From Bacteroidota bacterium (GTDB taxonomy: Bacteria; Bacteroidota; Bacteroidia; Bacteroidales; Prolixibacteraceae), in the NCBI GenBank assembly GCA_023412195.1, contig JAEYNZ010000104.1:1-62221 (forward strand): DNA of 62,221 bases, written 5' to 3'. Below are positions 9,057-18,025 of the stretch, piece after piece; positions within the stretch are counted from its first letter, which is position 1, and every line of letters begins with the position of its first letter. The notes beneath the pieces were generated by a model that made no database searches, was not told the origin of the DNA, and saw only the letters and a list, made by a program, of their open reading frames with translations. The translations under genes were made by a program, and so were the position numbers.

Positions 9057-11327
9057 TTCTGAGGGGACAGACTGCGCATCGATGACAGCAATGGCTACCA
9101 TATTGATTATTTCCCGTACAGTGCTGTCGCGCTGAAGTATATGTACAGGTTTTTTCATTCCCATTAATACCGGGCCTATGGCCTCAGCAACCTCCAGTGT
9201 CTGCAGTACCTTATATGTCATATTACCCGAACTGAGATTAGGGAAGATTAATGTATTGGCATCCTGGTCTCCCAGTTTATTAAATGGATATCTCATGTAA
9301 CGCAGCTTTCCATTCAGGGCATAGTTGGCCTGCATCTCACCATCCACCAGCAACTCCGGATATTTTTCATGCAAAATAGCAACAGCTTCCTTAACTCTTA
9401 TCGGGCTTCCCAGACCCTTGAATTCACCGAAGTTGGAATAGGAAAGTAGGGCAATGCGCGGTTCAATGTTGAGACGCTTTACTTCATTGGCAGTTAAAAT
9501 GGTTGTATCAGCAAGCGTTTGAGGGGAAGGATTCATATTTACTGTTGTATCAGCAAGGAAAATGGGGCCGCGTTTGGTTATCATGATATACATGCCGGCA
9601 ATATGGTTATGCTCTTCCTTTACACCAATAACCTGCAGTGCCGGGCGAATTGTATCGGAATATTTTCTTGAAAAACCAGAAAGAAATGCATCTGCTTCCC
9701 CTGTTTCTACCATTAACGCCCCCAGATAATCATTGTTATAGGTTTTCTCAACAGCTTCATCATAAGTCATGCCCTTTCTTTTTCGCTTTTCATAAAGAAT
9801 CTTGGCATACTTATGTCTTTTATCTTCAGAGAGGGCAAATGCATCAATTACAGGTAAATGACCTATTTCAAGCTGATTCTCTGCTATAAGCGCCTTGATC
9901 TTTTCTGTATTTCCAAGGAGAATCGGGCTGGCTATTTTTTCATTTGAAACGAATTGCGCTGCTTTTAGAATCTTGAAGTTGTTGCCTTCTGCAAAGACAA
10001 CCTTTTTTGGATTTTCCCTTGCCTTATTGCGGATTGTCATCACCAGTTTGCTGTTGAGTCCCAGCCTGCTGTCAAGTTCCTGCTTATAGGCATTCCAGTT
10101 CCTGATAGGTTTCTGTGCAACACCGCTGTCCATTGCCGCCTTTGCCACTGCTGTTGAAACAGTGGTTATCAGCCGCGGATCCATGGGTTTTGGTATTATA
10201 TATTCCCTGCCGAAAACAATATTTTGTTTGTTGTAAGCCCGTGCAACTGTCTCAGGTACGTATTCCTTTGCCAGCCTTGCCAATGCCCTGGCTGCAGCAA
10301 TTTTCATTTCTTCATTTATATTAGTTGCCCTTACATCAAGTGCTCCCCTGAAGATAAAAGGGAATCCAAGCACATTATTGATTTGATTTGGATAATCGCT
10401 CCGGCCGGTTGCCATAATGATATCACTCCTTGCTTCAGTGGCATCCTCCCAGGTAATCTCCGGATTTGGATTGGCCATAGCAAATACAATAGGATCTTTA
10501 GCCATTGATTTTACCATATTTTTAGTTACCAGTCCACCTGTCGAAAGTCCTAAAAATACATCAGCATTTACCATTGCTTCTTCCAGTGTGCTCAGCTTCT
10601 GCCTGGTCACAAACTGCTGTTTGTATTTGTTGGTATCAGTGCGTGATTCATTTAATACTCCTTTGCTGTCACACATGATGATATTCTCAGGTTCCACCCC
10701 CAGACTGATGTATAGTTTTGCACATGATATGGCTGCAGCACCTGCTCCGCTAATAACCACCTTTATCTTTTCAATCGGCTTTCCATTCAGTTCAAGTGCA
10801 TTTATAAGTCCGGCAGCTGAAATGACTGCAGTACCATGCTGGTCGTCATGAAAAACAGGTATTTTGAGTTCCTTCTTTAACCTTTCTTCTATCTCAAAGC
10901 ATTCAGGGGCTTTAATATCTTCAAGATTAATGCCTCCGAAAGTAGGAGAAATAGCCTTTACTACCTCTATAAACTTATCAGGATCCGTTTCATTTACTTC
11001 AATATCAAAAACATCGACATCTGCAAAAATCTTAAACAGCAAACCTTTGCCTTCCATTACCGGCTTACCGGCTTCGGGGCCTATATTCCCCAATCCCAGA
11101 ACTGCCGTTCCGTTTGTAATAACCGCAACCAGGTTCCCCTTGGCTGTATACCTGTACACCTCATCCACATTCTTTTCTATTTCAAGGCAAGGCTGCGCAA
11201 CACCAGGCGTATATGCGAGTGATAAATCATGCTGCGTATTGTAAGGTTTGGTTGGCACCACTTCAATTTTGCCGGGACGGTTCTGTTCGTGGTAGTCTAG
11301 TGCTTCCTGACGGTTGATTTTTGCCAT
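9054..11327 (-). CDS. maeB: NADP-dependent malic enzyme with C-terminal phosphotransacetylase-like domain
   Basis: A 757-residue MaeB-type protein. The N-terminal two fifths are malic enzyme, with an NAD(P)-binding GAGAAAISCAKLY near residues 195-207 and the AYTPGVAQPC segment near the start. The C-terminal part from about residue 430 is a phosphate acetyl/butyryltransferase-like domain, usually regulatory and responsive to acetyl-CoA. The enzyme oxidatively decarboxylates malate to pyruvate, yielding NADPH. Length and domain order are normal for the family. It appears monocistronic. Confidence 0.95.
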   Translation of the reverse strand: MAKINRQEALDYHEQNRPGKIEVVPTKPYNTQHDLSLAYTPGVAQPCLEIEKNVDEVYRYTAKGNLVAVITNGTAVLGLGNIGPEAGKPVMEGKGLLFKIFADVDVFDIEVNETDPDKFIEVVKAISPTFGGINLEDIKAPECFEIEERLKKELKIPVFHDDQHGTAVISAAGLINALELNGKPIEKIKVVISGAGAAAISCAKLYISLGVEPENIIMCDSKGVLNESRTDTNKYKQQFVTRQKLSTLEEAMVNADVFLGLSTGGLVTKNMVKSMAKDPIVFAMANPNPEITWEDATEARSDIIMATGRSDYPNQINNVLGFPFIFRGALDVRATNINEEMKIAAARALARLAKEYVPETVARAYNKQNIVFGREYIIPKPMDPRLITTVSTAVAKAAMDSGVAQKPIRNWNAYKQELDSRLGLNSKLVMTIRNKARENPKKVVFAEGNNFKILKAAQFVSNEKIASPILLGNTEKIKALIAENQLEIGHLPVIDAFALSEDKRHKYAKILYEKRKRKGMTYDEAVEKTYNNDYLGALMVETGEADAFLSGFSRKYSDTIRPALQVIGVKEEHNHIAGMYIMITKRGPIFLADTTVNMNPSPQTLADTTILTANEVKRLNIEPRIALLSYSNFGEFKGLGSPIRVKEAVAILHEKYPELLVDGEMQANYALNGKLRYMRYPFNKLGDQDANTLIFPNLSSGNMTYKVLQTLEVAEAIGPVLMGMKKPVHILQRDSTVREIINMVAIAVIDAQSVPSE

Positions 11328-11514
11328 CGTAATAACTTTTTATGTTGATATATAAAGGTAAAAAAAATATGCAGGCAACTTAAAGGTTGAATTAGATTTT
11401 AGAATGTAATAGCAGTGTTTTTTGATATTGGGCGCTTATAAAAGAAATTTTAAAACTTTCATCCTTATCTGCATTAAATCCCTTAAAATTGCATGCTTTT
11501 TTTCCAAAACAATT

Positions 11515-11883
11515 ATGAAATCGTTATATACTATTATCCTGTTGGTGTTGTCGAACACTTTTATGACCCTTGCCTGGTACGGTCATCTGAAATTCAAGGA
11601 GATAAAATGGTTCGAGGCTTTACCTTTAGTAGCAGTTATTCTGATCAGCTGGGGGATTGCCCTGTTTGAATATTTTTTCCAGGTTCCAGCAAACCGAATT
11701 GGTTATAAGGGGTATGGTGGTCCTTTTTCACTGGTAGAACTGAAGGTATTGCAGGAGGTGATCACCCTCGTAGTTTTTATGGCCTTCTCCTTACTATTTT
11801 TTAAAAATGAAACCTTCAGAATCAATCACATTATTGGGTTTCTTTTTTTAATCCTTGCTGTATATTTTATTTTCAAGAAATAG
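11515..11883 (+). CDS. DUF486 small membrane protein
   Basis: A 122-residue protein from the ATG at 11515. This start is preferred to one 93 bases upstream because family members begin with this first membrane helix and are 110-120 residues long. Four hydrophobic helices are apparent, with the family signature FEYFFQVPANRIGY in the middle. DUF486 belongs to the drug/metabolite transporter clan, but no function has been demonstrated. Its stop is directly next to the stop of the convergent SRPBCC gene. Confidence 0.85.
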   Translation: MKSLYTIILLVLSNTFMTLAWYGHLKFKEIKWFEALPLVAVILISWGIALFEYFFQVPANRIGYKGYGGPFSLVELKVLQEVITLVVFMAFSLLFFKNETFRINHIIGFLFLILAVYFIFKK

Positions 11884-12372
11884 TTACCCCTCCTTAGGCT
11901 CTGCCTTATTTAATTTTCCAAACAGATTTTCAAGGGCAATTGTCCTGTAAGAAAAAATTTCCTGAAGTTTCCTCCTTATAAAAAAATGATTTGCAATAGA
12001 GCCCAGCACTCCCAGTGGTGGTTTATAGGAAACAAGGTCTGTCATCAGAACACCCTCCTTAACTTCCTTTAAATGGTGTTCATGGTGCCAGATTGCATAT
12101 GGCCCTTCCCGTTGCTCATCTACAAAATATACATTTTTCTTTACATGAGTTATTTCTGTAACCCATGTTGTTTTTAAACCAGGAAATAAGCTTAGCCTGT
12201 AGCTTATTATCAATCCAGGATAGATTCTTTCAGGAAGGTGGGGTGATGTGATATCAAAACCCATGTGTTCCGGAGTAATTTTTTTAAGATTACCTGGTGA
12301 TGAAATAAACTCCCATACGGTACTGAGGTCCGATGGTATAATCTGTGTAGTATGAAACTGGTAAAAACCCAT
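11884..12372 (-). CDS. SRPBCC-family (START-like) protein
   Basis: A 162-residue protein with the cyclase/polyketide-dehydrase-like fold: a starting strand that leads into TVWEFISSPGNLKKITPEHM, then a ligand-pocket beta sheet, then a C-terminal helix. Such proteins bind hydrophobic ligands; none can be named here. It begins two bases after the stop of the GH15 gene, so the two are surely co-transcribed. Confidence 0.82.
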   Translation of the reverse strand: MGFYQFHTTQIIPSDLSTVWEFISSPGNLKKITPEHMGFDITSPHLPERIYPGLIISYRLSLFPGLKTTWVTEITHVKKNVYFVDEQREGPYAIWHHEHHLKEVKEGVLMTDLVSYKPPLGVLGSIANHFFIRRKLQEIFSYRTIALENLFGKLNKAEPKEG

Positions 12373-12374
12373 TG

Positions 12375-14171
12375 TCAGGAAAACTTAGTTTTAAGTTCAA
12401 TGTCTTTTGAAAAAAGCATGGCTGTTTCAATCAGTGCAAGATGCGAATAAGCCTGCGGAAAATTTCCCAGCAGTTGTTTTGATTCAAAATCAATGTCTTC
12501 GCTAAACAGTCCAAGATGATTGCTGTATGAAAGAAGCTGATCGAAAAGCTCCCTGGCCTGCTCCTGCTCACCTGTTTTAAAAAGAGCCTGAATAAGCCAG
12601 AAGGTGCAGATTGTAAATGATGATGTGGGCTGTCCGAAATCATCGCGGTTCCTGTACCGGTACATCAAACCGTTGCGGCTAAGCTCACGTTTGGTTGCCT
12701 GAACTGTACTGATATAGCGCGGGTCTTTTGCTTCTATCAGGCCATATGCTTCCATAAGTAAAGTGGATGCATCCAGAGCTTCAGAACCATATGCCTGTGT
12801 ATAGGCCTGAGCATTTTCACTCCAGCCCTTGGTCAAAATGTCTTTTGCTATTGTATCTCTCAGTTTCTCCCACTTTTCCACATATCCATTTCTCCTGATC
12901 TGTTGAGCTACCCTGATAGCCCTGTCGATAGCCACCCAGCACAACAATTTTGAAAATACAAAATGGCGCTGTTCTGTCCTGATTTCCCATATTCCTCTGT
13001 CGGGCTTCTTCCAGTTTTTACGAACTATACGGACAATACTGCGCGTAATGGTCCATAACTCTTCACTGTTTTGCAGTGAGACATCAAACAGATTGAACTG
13101 CTGGTAAATAACATCCATTAAAATGCCAAAGATATCATGCTGTTTCTGCTTGTATGCCGCATTCCCTACGCGGACAGGGGCGCTGTTTTCATATCCCGAA
13201 AGATGCGTCAGGATTCTTTCACGCAGGTTCTTCTCCCTGTTGATACCATACATAATCTGAATCTTTTCATCCTTATCTGAAACGATATCGATGATAAAAT
13301 TCATGAAGTTTTCTGCACTTTTCCAATGCCCGATTTTAGTCATGATTTTTATGACCATAGATGCATCCCTGAGCCAGCAAAACCTGTAGTCCCAGTTTCT
13401 TATCTCTCCCAATGTTTCAGGCAGGGAAGTGGTTGCTGCCGCAAGTACAGCACCTGTTTTCTCGAAGGTCAGAAGTTTCAGTACCAGTGCACTCCTGATA
13501 ATTTCCTTGTTGTAGCTGCTGAACCGGTGTGTATCCTCTGTCCAGTTGAGCCAGTAAACCTTGGTCCGCTGCAGCTTCAGATAACAGCGTTCGACGTTCT
13601 GCTGCAGGAGTTTTTGATTGTAGCTGATAAGAAAAAATTCATCCTGCTCAATTAAAAGTTCCTCCCCGTTTACAGCTTTGGCCTTGTCAAAACTTGTATA
13701 CATGTACAACGAATCGTATGGACCGGAAACGGTTGAACTTTTTATATATTCATCACGTATGCTCGTTGAAGTTTCCTGTTCTGCGTATTCCAGCCGTGGA
13801 TTATATACGATTCTGAACCGTGGACTTCCTGATTTATATTTAATGTAACGAATGATATCAGGTGGAGAGTAAATAGCGTGTTTTTTGTTCGGATAATAAT
13901 AACGGGGCATAAAATCTATAACTTCAAATACATCGGTTCCATTAGAATAACTGGTTGATAATACATTCGTTTTGGGCAGGTACTTCTGTGAACATTCATA
14001 AGTGTCATCAACGATGATTTCAAAACTTCCGCCTTTTTCTTCATCTAATATTTTAGCAAAAACTGAAGCCGAATCAAATACTGGAAGGCATAGCCATTCC
14101 AATGCTCCGGTTTTTGAAATTAAAGCTGCACTGGTACAATTTCCAATGATTCCATAATCGAGATTTTTCAT
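12375..14171 (-). CDS. Glycoside hydrolase family 15 protein (trehalase or glucoamylase type)
   Basis: A 598-residue protein with the two-part layout of bacterial GH15 enzymes: an N-terminal beta-sandwich beginning LDYGIIGNCTSAALI, then an (alpha/alpha)6 barrel. The catalytic-region signatures RNWDYRFCWLRDAS and a later SEALDASTLLME are clear. GH15 proteins of this form include alpha,alpha-trehalases as well as glucoamylases. The gene is divergent from a fused trehalose-6-phosphate synthase/phosphatase, 79 bp apart, so trehalose or a related glucoside is a reasonable substrate guess. No signal peptide is seen, so it is probably cytoplasmic. Confidence 0.88.
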   Translation of the reverse strand: MKNLDYGIIGNCTSAALISKTGALEWLCLPVFDSASVFAKILDEEKGGSFEIIVDDTYECSQKYLPKTNVLSTSYSNGTDVFEVIDFMPRYYYPNKKHAIYSPPDIIRYIKYKSGSPRFRIVYNPRLEYAEQETSTSIRDEYIKSSTVSGPYDSLYMYTSFDKAKAVNGEELLIEQDEFFLISYNQKLLQQNVERCYLKLQRTKVYWLNWTEDTHRFSSYNKEIIRSALVLKLLTFEKTGAVLAAATTSLPETLGEIRNWDYRFCWLRDASMVIKIMTKIGHWKSAENFMNFIIDIVSDKDEKIQIMYGINREKNLRERILTHLSGYENSAPVRVGNAAYKQKQHDIFGILMDVIYQQFNLFDVSLQNSEELWTITRSIVRIVRKNWKKPDRGIWEIRTEQRHFVFSKLLCWVAIDRAIRVAQQIRRNGYVEKWEKLRDTIAKDILTKGWSENAQAYTQAYGSEALDASTLLMEAYGLIEAKDPRYISTVQATKRELSRNGLMYRYRNRDDFGQPTSSFTICTFWLIQALFKTGEQEQARELFDQLLSYSNHLGLFSEDIDFESKQLLGNFPQAYSHLALIETAMLFSKDIELKTKFS

Positions 14172-14250
14172 ATGCCAATGATTTTCCTTAACTTTGGAAG
14201 AAGGTTAATTCCCAAATGATTATTTATACACAAACAAATATAAGAAAAGT

Positions 14251-16461
14251 ATGAGCCGATTTCTAATCGTTTCAAACCGTTTACCTGTTCAGATTGAAAT
14301 TGCAGATGACCAGATCGAGGTAAAATCGAGTGTGGGCGGTCTGGCAACAGGTATGATGTCGGTTAGCCAATCGTTTGATAGTCTTTGGATTGGATGGTCT
14401 GGTATTGATAACAGCAACCTTTCCGGTGAACAGACACACATGGTGCAACAGGCGCTCGAAAGAGAAAAATGTGTAAATGTTGAACTGACAAACGAGGAGG
14501 TCGAACTGTATTATGAAGGGTTCAGCAACAAAACCATATGGCCCCTTTTTCACTATTTTAACCAGTTTGTTGTTTATGAGGAAGAGCAATGGCAGGCTTA
14601 TCAGCGGGTAAATCAGAAATTTGCTGAAGTCATTTCAAAAAATATGGATGGGGTAGACAAAGTATGGATCCATGATTACCACCTGCTGCTGTTGCCTGCA
14701 ATGGTTAAGAAAATGCATCCGGATGCTACCATCGGTTTTTTCCTGCATATACCTTTCCCTTCATACGAACTTTTCAGAATCCTGCCGTGGCGAAATGAAA
14801 TTATAACCGGAATGCTTGGTGCCGACCTTCTCGGCTTTCATACATTCGATTATGAACGGCATTTTATGAGTTCCGTAAGAAGGTTGCTTGGCTATGATAT
14901 CAATATTAATGAAATCAGTCTTCCCCGTCGTGTTGTAAAGGTCGATAACTTTCCAATGGGTATCGATTACGATAAATTCCACAATACCGCAGTGGAATCA
15001 CAACAACAGACTGTACATGATAAGTCTGAAGTCCGGATGGAACTGGAGCGGTATTACCTGCTTTATCCTGAAACTAAATTCATTATTTCAATAGACAGGC
15101 TTGATTATACAAAAGGACTTATAAACCGTCTCGAGGCATTTGAATATTTCCTCAGGGAATATCCTGAATACCGTGAACAGGTTATTCTTGTACTTTTGGC
15201 TGTTCCTTCCCGTACGGCGGTGGAACAATACCAGCAAATGAAAAGTGATGTGGATGAAATGGTTGGTCGTATCAATGGTGAATTTTCATCCATCAACCGT
15301 AATCCAATCTGGTATTTCTACAGGTCTATGCCATTCGAAAATCTTGTCGACCTCTACAATTATTGTCAGATTGCCCTGATTACCCCGATACGTGACGGGA
15401 TGAACCTTGTTGCAAAAGAATATATTGCATCAAAAACCGATGGCCGCGGGGTGCTCATATTAAGTGAAATGGCTGGTGCAGCAAAAGAAATGAGTGAAGC
15501 AATTATTATCAATCCAAACAATAAGGCACAGATAGCCGAAGCAATTAAAAAAGCCATTGAAATGCCTGTTCAGGAGCAAATAGAACGGAATACCATTCTG
15601 CAGAAAAGGCTGAAACGGTATAATATTGAAAAATGGGCAGGCGATTTTTTAGGGAGTCTTGAAAAGGTGAGGCAGAACGAGCAAAAATATCTTGTTAAGA
15701 AACTGACTGAAGAAAATAAAGCTGAAATAATTAAAGATTTTTGTAAATCAACCAACCGGATTCTTTTCCTCGATTACGATGGCACCCTTACAGGTTTTGA
15801 AGATCATCCGCAGCATGCTAATCCCGACGATGATTTATATGAACTGCTCGATAAACTGGCAGAGAATCCTTACAACCGGGTGGTCCTTATCAGTGGCCGC
15901 AATAAAAATACGTTTGAGGAATGGTTTGGCCAGAAACCATACTCGCTTGTGGTTGAACATGGTGTATGGACCCGCTCAGCAGGAAGCGACTGGGAGATGA
16001 TCGAAATGCTCGATGCTTCCTGGAAGGATAATATCCGTCCGGCCTTAGAATCATATGTCGACCGTACACCCGGTTCATTTATCGAGGAAAAAAATTACAG
16101 TCTAGTTTGGCATTACCGTAAAACCGATCCGGAATTGGGTATGAACAGGGCAATAGAACTTAAAGATGAACTAACAAGCCTGGTTACCAATTTAAATCTT
16201 GAAATCCTTGAAGGGAATAAAGTCATTGAAATTAAAAACAGGGGAATCAATAAAGGCCGGTCAGCGCAAAAATTACTGCAGTTAAATCCTGCTGATAAAA
16301 TCATTGCAATAGGTGATGACTGGACTGATGAATATCTTTTTTCGGTATTGCCACCGGAAGCAGTTACCATTAAGGTAGGTCTTGCAAATACACAGGCCGG
16401 ATATAAAGTTGAAAATCATGAAGAGGTGCGGGCATTTCTGAAACAACTTACCTGCAGCTGA
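14251..16461 (+). CDS. otsAB: Bifunctional trehalose-6-phosphate synthase / trehalose-phosphatase
   Basis: A 736-residue fusion. The N-terminal GT20 synthase part (about 1-470) opens with RFLIVSNRLP and contains WIHDYHLLLLP and RLDYTKGL. The C-terminal HAD phosphatase part starts near residue 500 with LFLDYDGT, giving Asp508 and Asp510 as nucleophile and acid, and ends with GDDWTDEYLF for metal binding. The protein makes trehalose 6-phosphate from UDP-glucose and glucose 6-phosphate, then removes the phosphate. The fused form is known in Bacteroidota. It shares a 79-bp divergent promoter region with the GH15 gene. Confidence 0.95.
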   Translation: MSRFLIVSNRLPVQIEIADDQIEVKSSVGGLATGMMSVSQSFDSLWIGWSGIDNSNLSGEQTHMVQQALEREKCVNVELTNEEVELYYEGFSNKTIWPLFHYFNQFVVYEEEQWQAYQRVNQKFAEVISKNMDGVDKVWIHDYHLLLLPAMVKKMHPDATIGFFLHIPFPSYELFRILPWRNEIITGMLGADLLGFHTFDYERHFMSSVRRLLGYDININEISLPRRVVKVDNFPMGIDYDKFHNTAVESQQQTVHDKSEVRMELERYYLLYPETKFIISIDRLDYTKGLINRLEAFEYFLREYPEYREQVILVLLAVPSRTAVEQYQQMKSDVDEMVGRINGEFSSINRNPIWYFYRSMPFENLVDLYNYCQIALITPIRDGMNLVAKEYIASKTDGRGVLILSEMAGAAKEMSEAIIINPNNKAQIAEAIKKAIEMPVQEQIERNTILQKRLKRYNIEKWAGDFLGSLEKVRQNEQKYLVKKLTEENKAEIIKDFCKSTNRILFLDYDGTLTGFEDHPQHANPDDDLYELLDKLAENPYNRVVLISGRNKNTFEEWFGQKPYSLVVEHGVWTRSAGSDWEMIEMLDASWKDNIRPALESYVDRTPGSFIEEKNYSLVWHYRKTDPELGMNRAIELKDELTSLVTNLNLEILEGNKVIEIKNRGINKGRSAQKLLQLNPADKIIAIGDDWTDEYLFSVLPPEAVTIKVGLANTQAGYKVENHEEVRAFLKQLTCS

Positions 16462-16773
16462 CGTGTCATAAACAGGATTCAACTCTTAGGGTTTAATATT
16501 CTGCAGCTTATGATTTCCGAATGTAATGCTTAACATTTGTTTAGCAGCATTATATGTATATTGTGCTAATAAAGATAGCAAAAAGAGATCAAGCCGGTTT
16601 ATAAAAGAAAAATCAATAGTCTTTAAAATCCTGCAAAAGAACCTTAATACTGTTGCTGTTGTTAATTAAATAACGATTGCTGAAATAATCTCTGAATAAC
16701 ACCCGTTTAATTGGTGTTAAACCCTCAATACTAATACCAATAAACCGCGTCCTTTCGAGTTTATAAGAAAATC
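16462..16773. other. Intergenic region with one short palindrome
   Basis: These 312 AT-rich bases contain no ORF with coding character. The only structure seen is TAACACC at 16697-16703 pairing with GGTGTTA at 16713-16719 (9-base spacer, no T-run), about 55 bp before the DoxX gene. It could be an operator-like site but has no second copy in the window. Confidence 0.4.
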
Positions 16774-17217
16774 ATGAAAAAGTTACATTATAAAATATTA
16801 TCTTCAGGAAACATTGATTTAGCTCTTTTAACCGGACGAATTGGATTCTCAGGACTGATGCTTACACATGGCTATCCCAAACTCATGCAACTTATTTCCG
16901 GAGAACCTGTTTCATTTACCTCAGTTCTTGGGATGAGTGCAACTGTGTCGCTAGTCCTGGCTGTTTTTGCAGAGTTCCTTTGTTCTCTTTTGATTATTTT
17001 TGGTTATTATACCCGCCTTGCTGCAATTCCGCTCATCATAACGATGTCAGTTGCTGCATTTCATATTCATGGTGATGATCCACTTGCTTCAAAGGAAAAA
17101 TCTCTCCTGTTCATGCTATTCTATGTGATGCTGCTGTTTACAGGAGGAGGAAAATATGCTGCTGATTACCTGTTGCTGAAGAAGAAAAGGAAAAAACATA
17201 GAAGATACTCAGGGTAG
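16774..17217 (+). CDS. DoxX-family membrane protein
   Basis: A 147-residue protein with four membrane helices in the DoxX pattern: RIGFSGLMLTHGYPKLM in helix 1, AVFAEFLCSLLIIFGYYTRLAAIPL in the middle, and a final helix followed by a very basic tail. DoxX proteins are linked to redox or membrane stress functions in various bacteria, but no defined activity can be given. It appears to be a single gene. Confidence 0.88.
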   Translation: MKKLHYKILSSGNIDLALLTGRIGFSGLMLTHGYPKLMQLISGEPVSFTSVLGMSATVSLVLAVFAEFLCSLLIIFGYYTRLAAIPLIITMSVAAFHIHGDDPLASKEKSLLFMLFYVMLLFTGGGKYAADYLLLKKKRKKHRRYSG

Positions 17218-17283
17218 GGGGGTAGTTTTCTTTCCCTTTCAGAAAAGAATGCTGGCTATTGATTGAAAAATTCTTCTCAATTT

Positions 17284-17321
17284 ATTAAAAAAGCGCTGCA
17301 AATTTTTAGTTTGCAGTGCTT
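17284..17321 (-). terminator. Rho-independent terminator of tRNA-Leu
   Basis: The arms AAGCGCTGCAAA (17291-17302) and TTTGCAGTGCTT (17310-17321) pair over 12 positions with one mismatch. On the minus strand the hairpin is followed by a run of T. It lies four bases after the tRNA end, so it terminates a single-gene tRNA transcript. Confidence 0.85.
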
Positions 17322-17325
17322 TGTG

Positions 17326-17411
17326 TGCCCAGAACAAGACTCGAACTTGCACGTCCTTTAACGGACACCAGGCCCTCAACCTGGCGTGTCTACCAGTTCC
17401 ACCATCTGGGC
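17326..17411 (-). tRNA. tRNA-Leu (anticodon GAG)
   Basis: Eighty-six bases fold as a class II tRNA. The acceptor arms GCCCAGA and TCTGGGC pair fully. The anticodon stem CCAGG/CCTGG encloses the loop TTGAGGG, giving anticodon GAG, which reads leucine CTC/CTT codons. A long variable arm of the leucine type and the T-loop sequence GTTCGAGTC are present. The 3' CCA is not encoded. Confidence 0.96.
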
Positions 17412-17522
17412 AGTCTTTCCACTATTTCAACTTATGTTCCGGCGTTGCCTGTTGAAAATTGCGTGTGCAAAACTATAAAATTTCTTCAAACACAAATAAT
17501 TTTCAGGAAAAATCTTATTTGG

Positions 17523-17849
17523 TTACCTCTCATATTCCTCTTCAAACCTCGATTCAGCAATCCTGCCGTTACGCACAGTAAAATAAAACCGTTCTGTTTT
17601 TTGAACCACCGGAGAAACCATTGGATCCAGGGTCATCCTGCCCTGGCTGATTTCAGTGCTGCTAAGTTTTTCTTTCCGTTCGAACACGTAAATGCTGTCG
17701 GCCTGATTTTCAATAACTGAAACAGGCTGTCCAAATTGCTCCTCCGCTACTGAAACCGGCTTACCGTTAAATGATCTACCCAATTGTTTCTGAGTTCCGC
17801 ATGCAACTGAAATTAAAAGCAGAACCAGGAATGTGAAATGTCTGTACAT
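17523..17849 (-). CDS. Small putative lipoprotein of unknown function
   Basis: A 108-residue product from the ATG at 17849. That start puts a signal peptide with lipobox LLISVAC first; an upstream ATG would add 34 implausible residues. After Cys17 the chain includes GKPVSVAEEQFGQPVSVIEN, a pattern resembling small Bacteroidota outer-membrane-assembly-like lipoproteins that predict the relation of two adjacent sites. The family is not recognised. It is divergent from purL. Confidence 0.6.
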   Translation of the reverse strand: MYRHFTFLVLLLISVACGTQKQLGRSFNGKPVSVAEEQFGQPVSVIENQADSIYVFERKEKLSSTEISQGRMTLDPMVSPVVQKTERFYFTVRNGRIAESRFEEEYER

Positions 17850-17974
17850 TATTCGTTTTTTTACAAAAATAACCGTTAAAAATGAAATAAAAGGCATACA
17901 AACTTTCATTTTAACGTTTGTTTGGCAAACAGCCTCTTTCCGGCATTTCACATGCGTTAACTTTGATTATTTCT

Positions 17975-17982
17975 TATCTTTG
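17975..17982 (+). promoter_or_regulatory. Candidate -7 element (TATCTTTG) of purL
   Basis: TATCTTTG matches TAnnTTTG exactly and lies 44 bases before the purL ATG. The expected -33 TTG is not clear. Confidence 0.45.
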
Positions 17983-18025
17983 CAACTGCTTTATACAACA
18001 TCTTCACGAAAAAATATACTCATAG

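Noticed and set aside
16697..16719. Palindrome before the DoxX gene as a terminator of otsAB
   Set aside because: It is over 230 bp from the stop codon, the stem is only seven pairs and no T-run follows.
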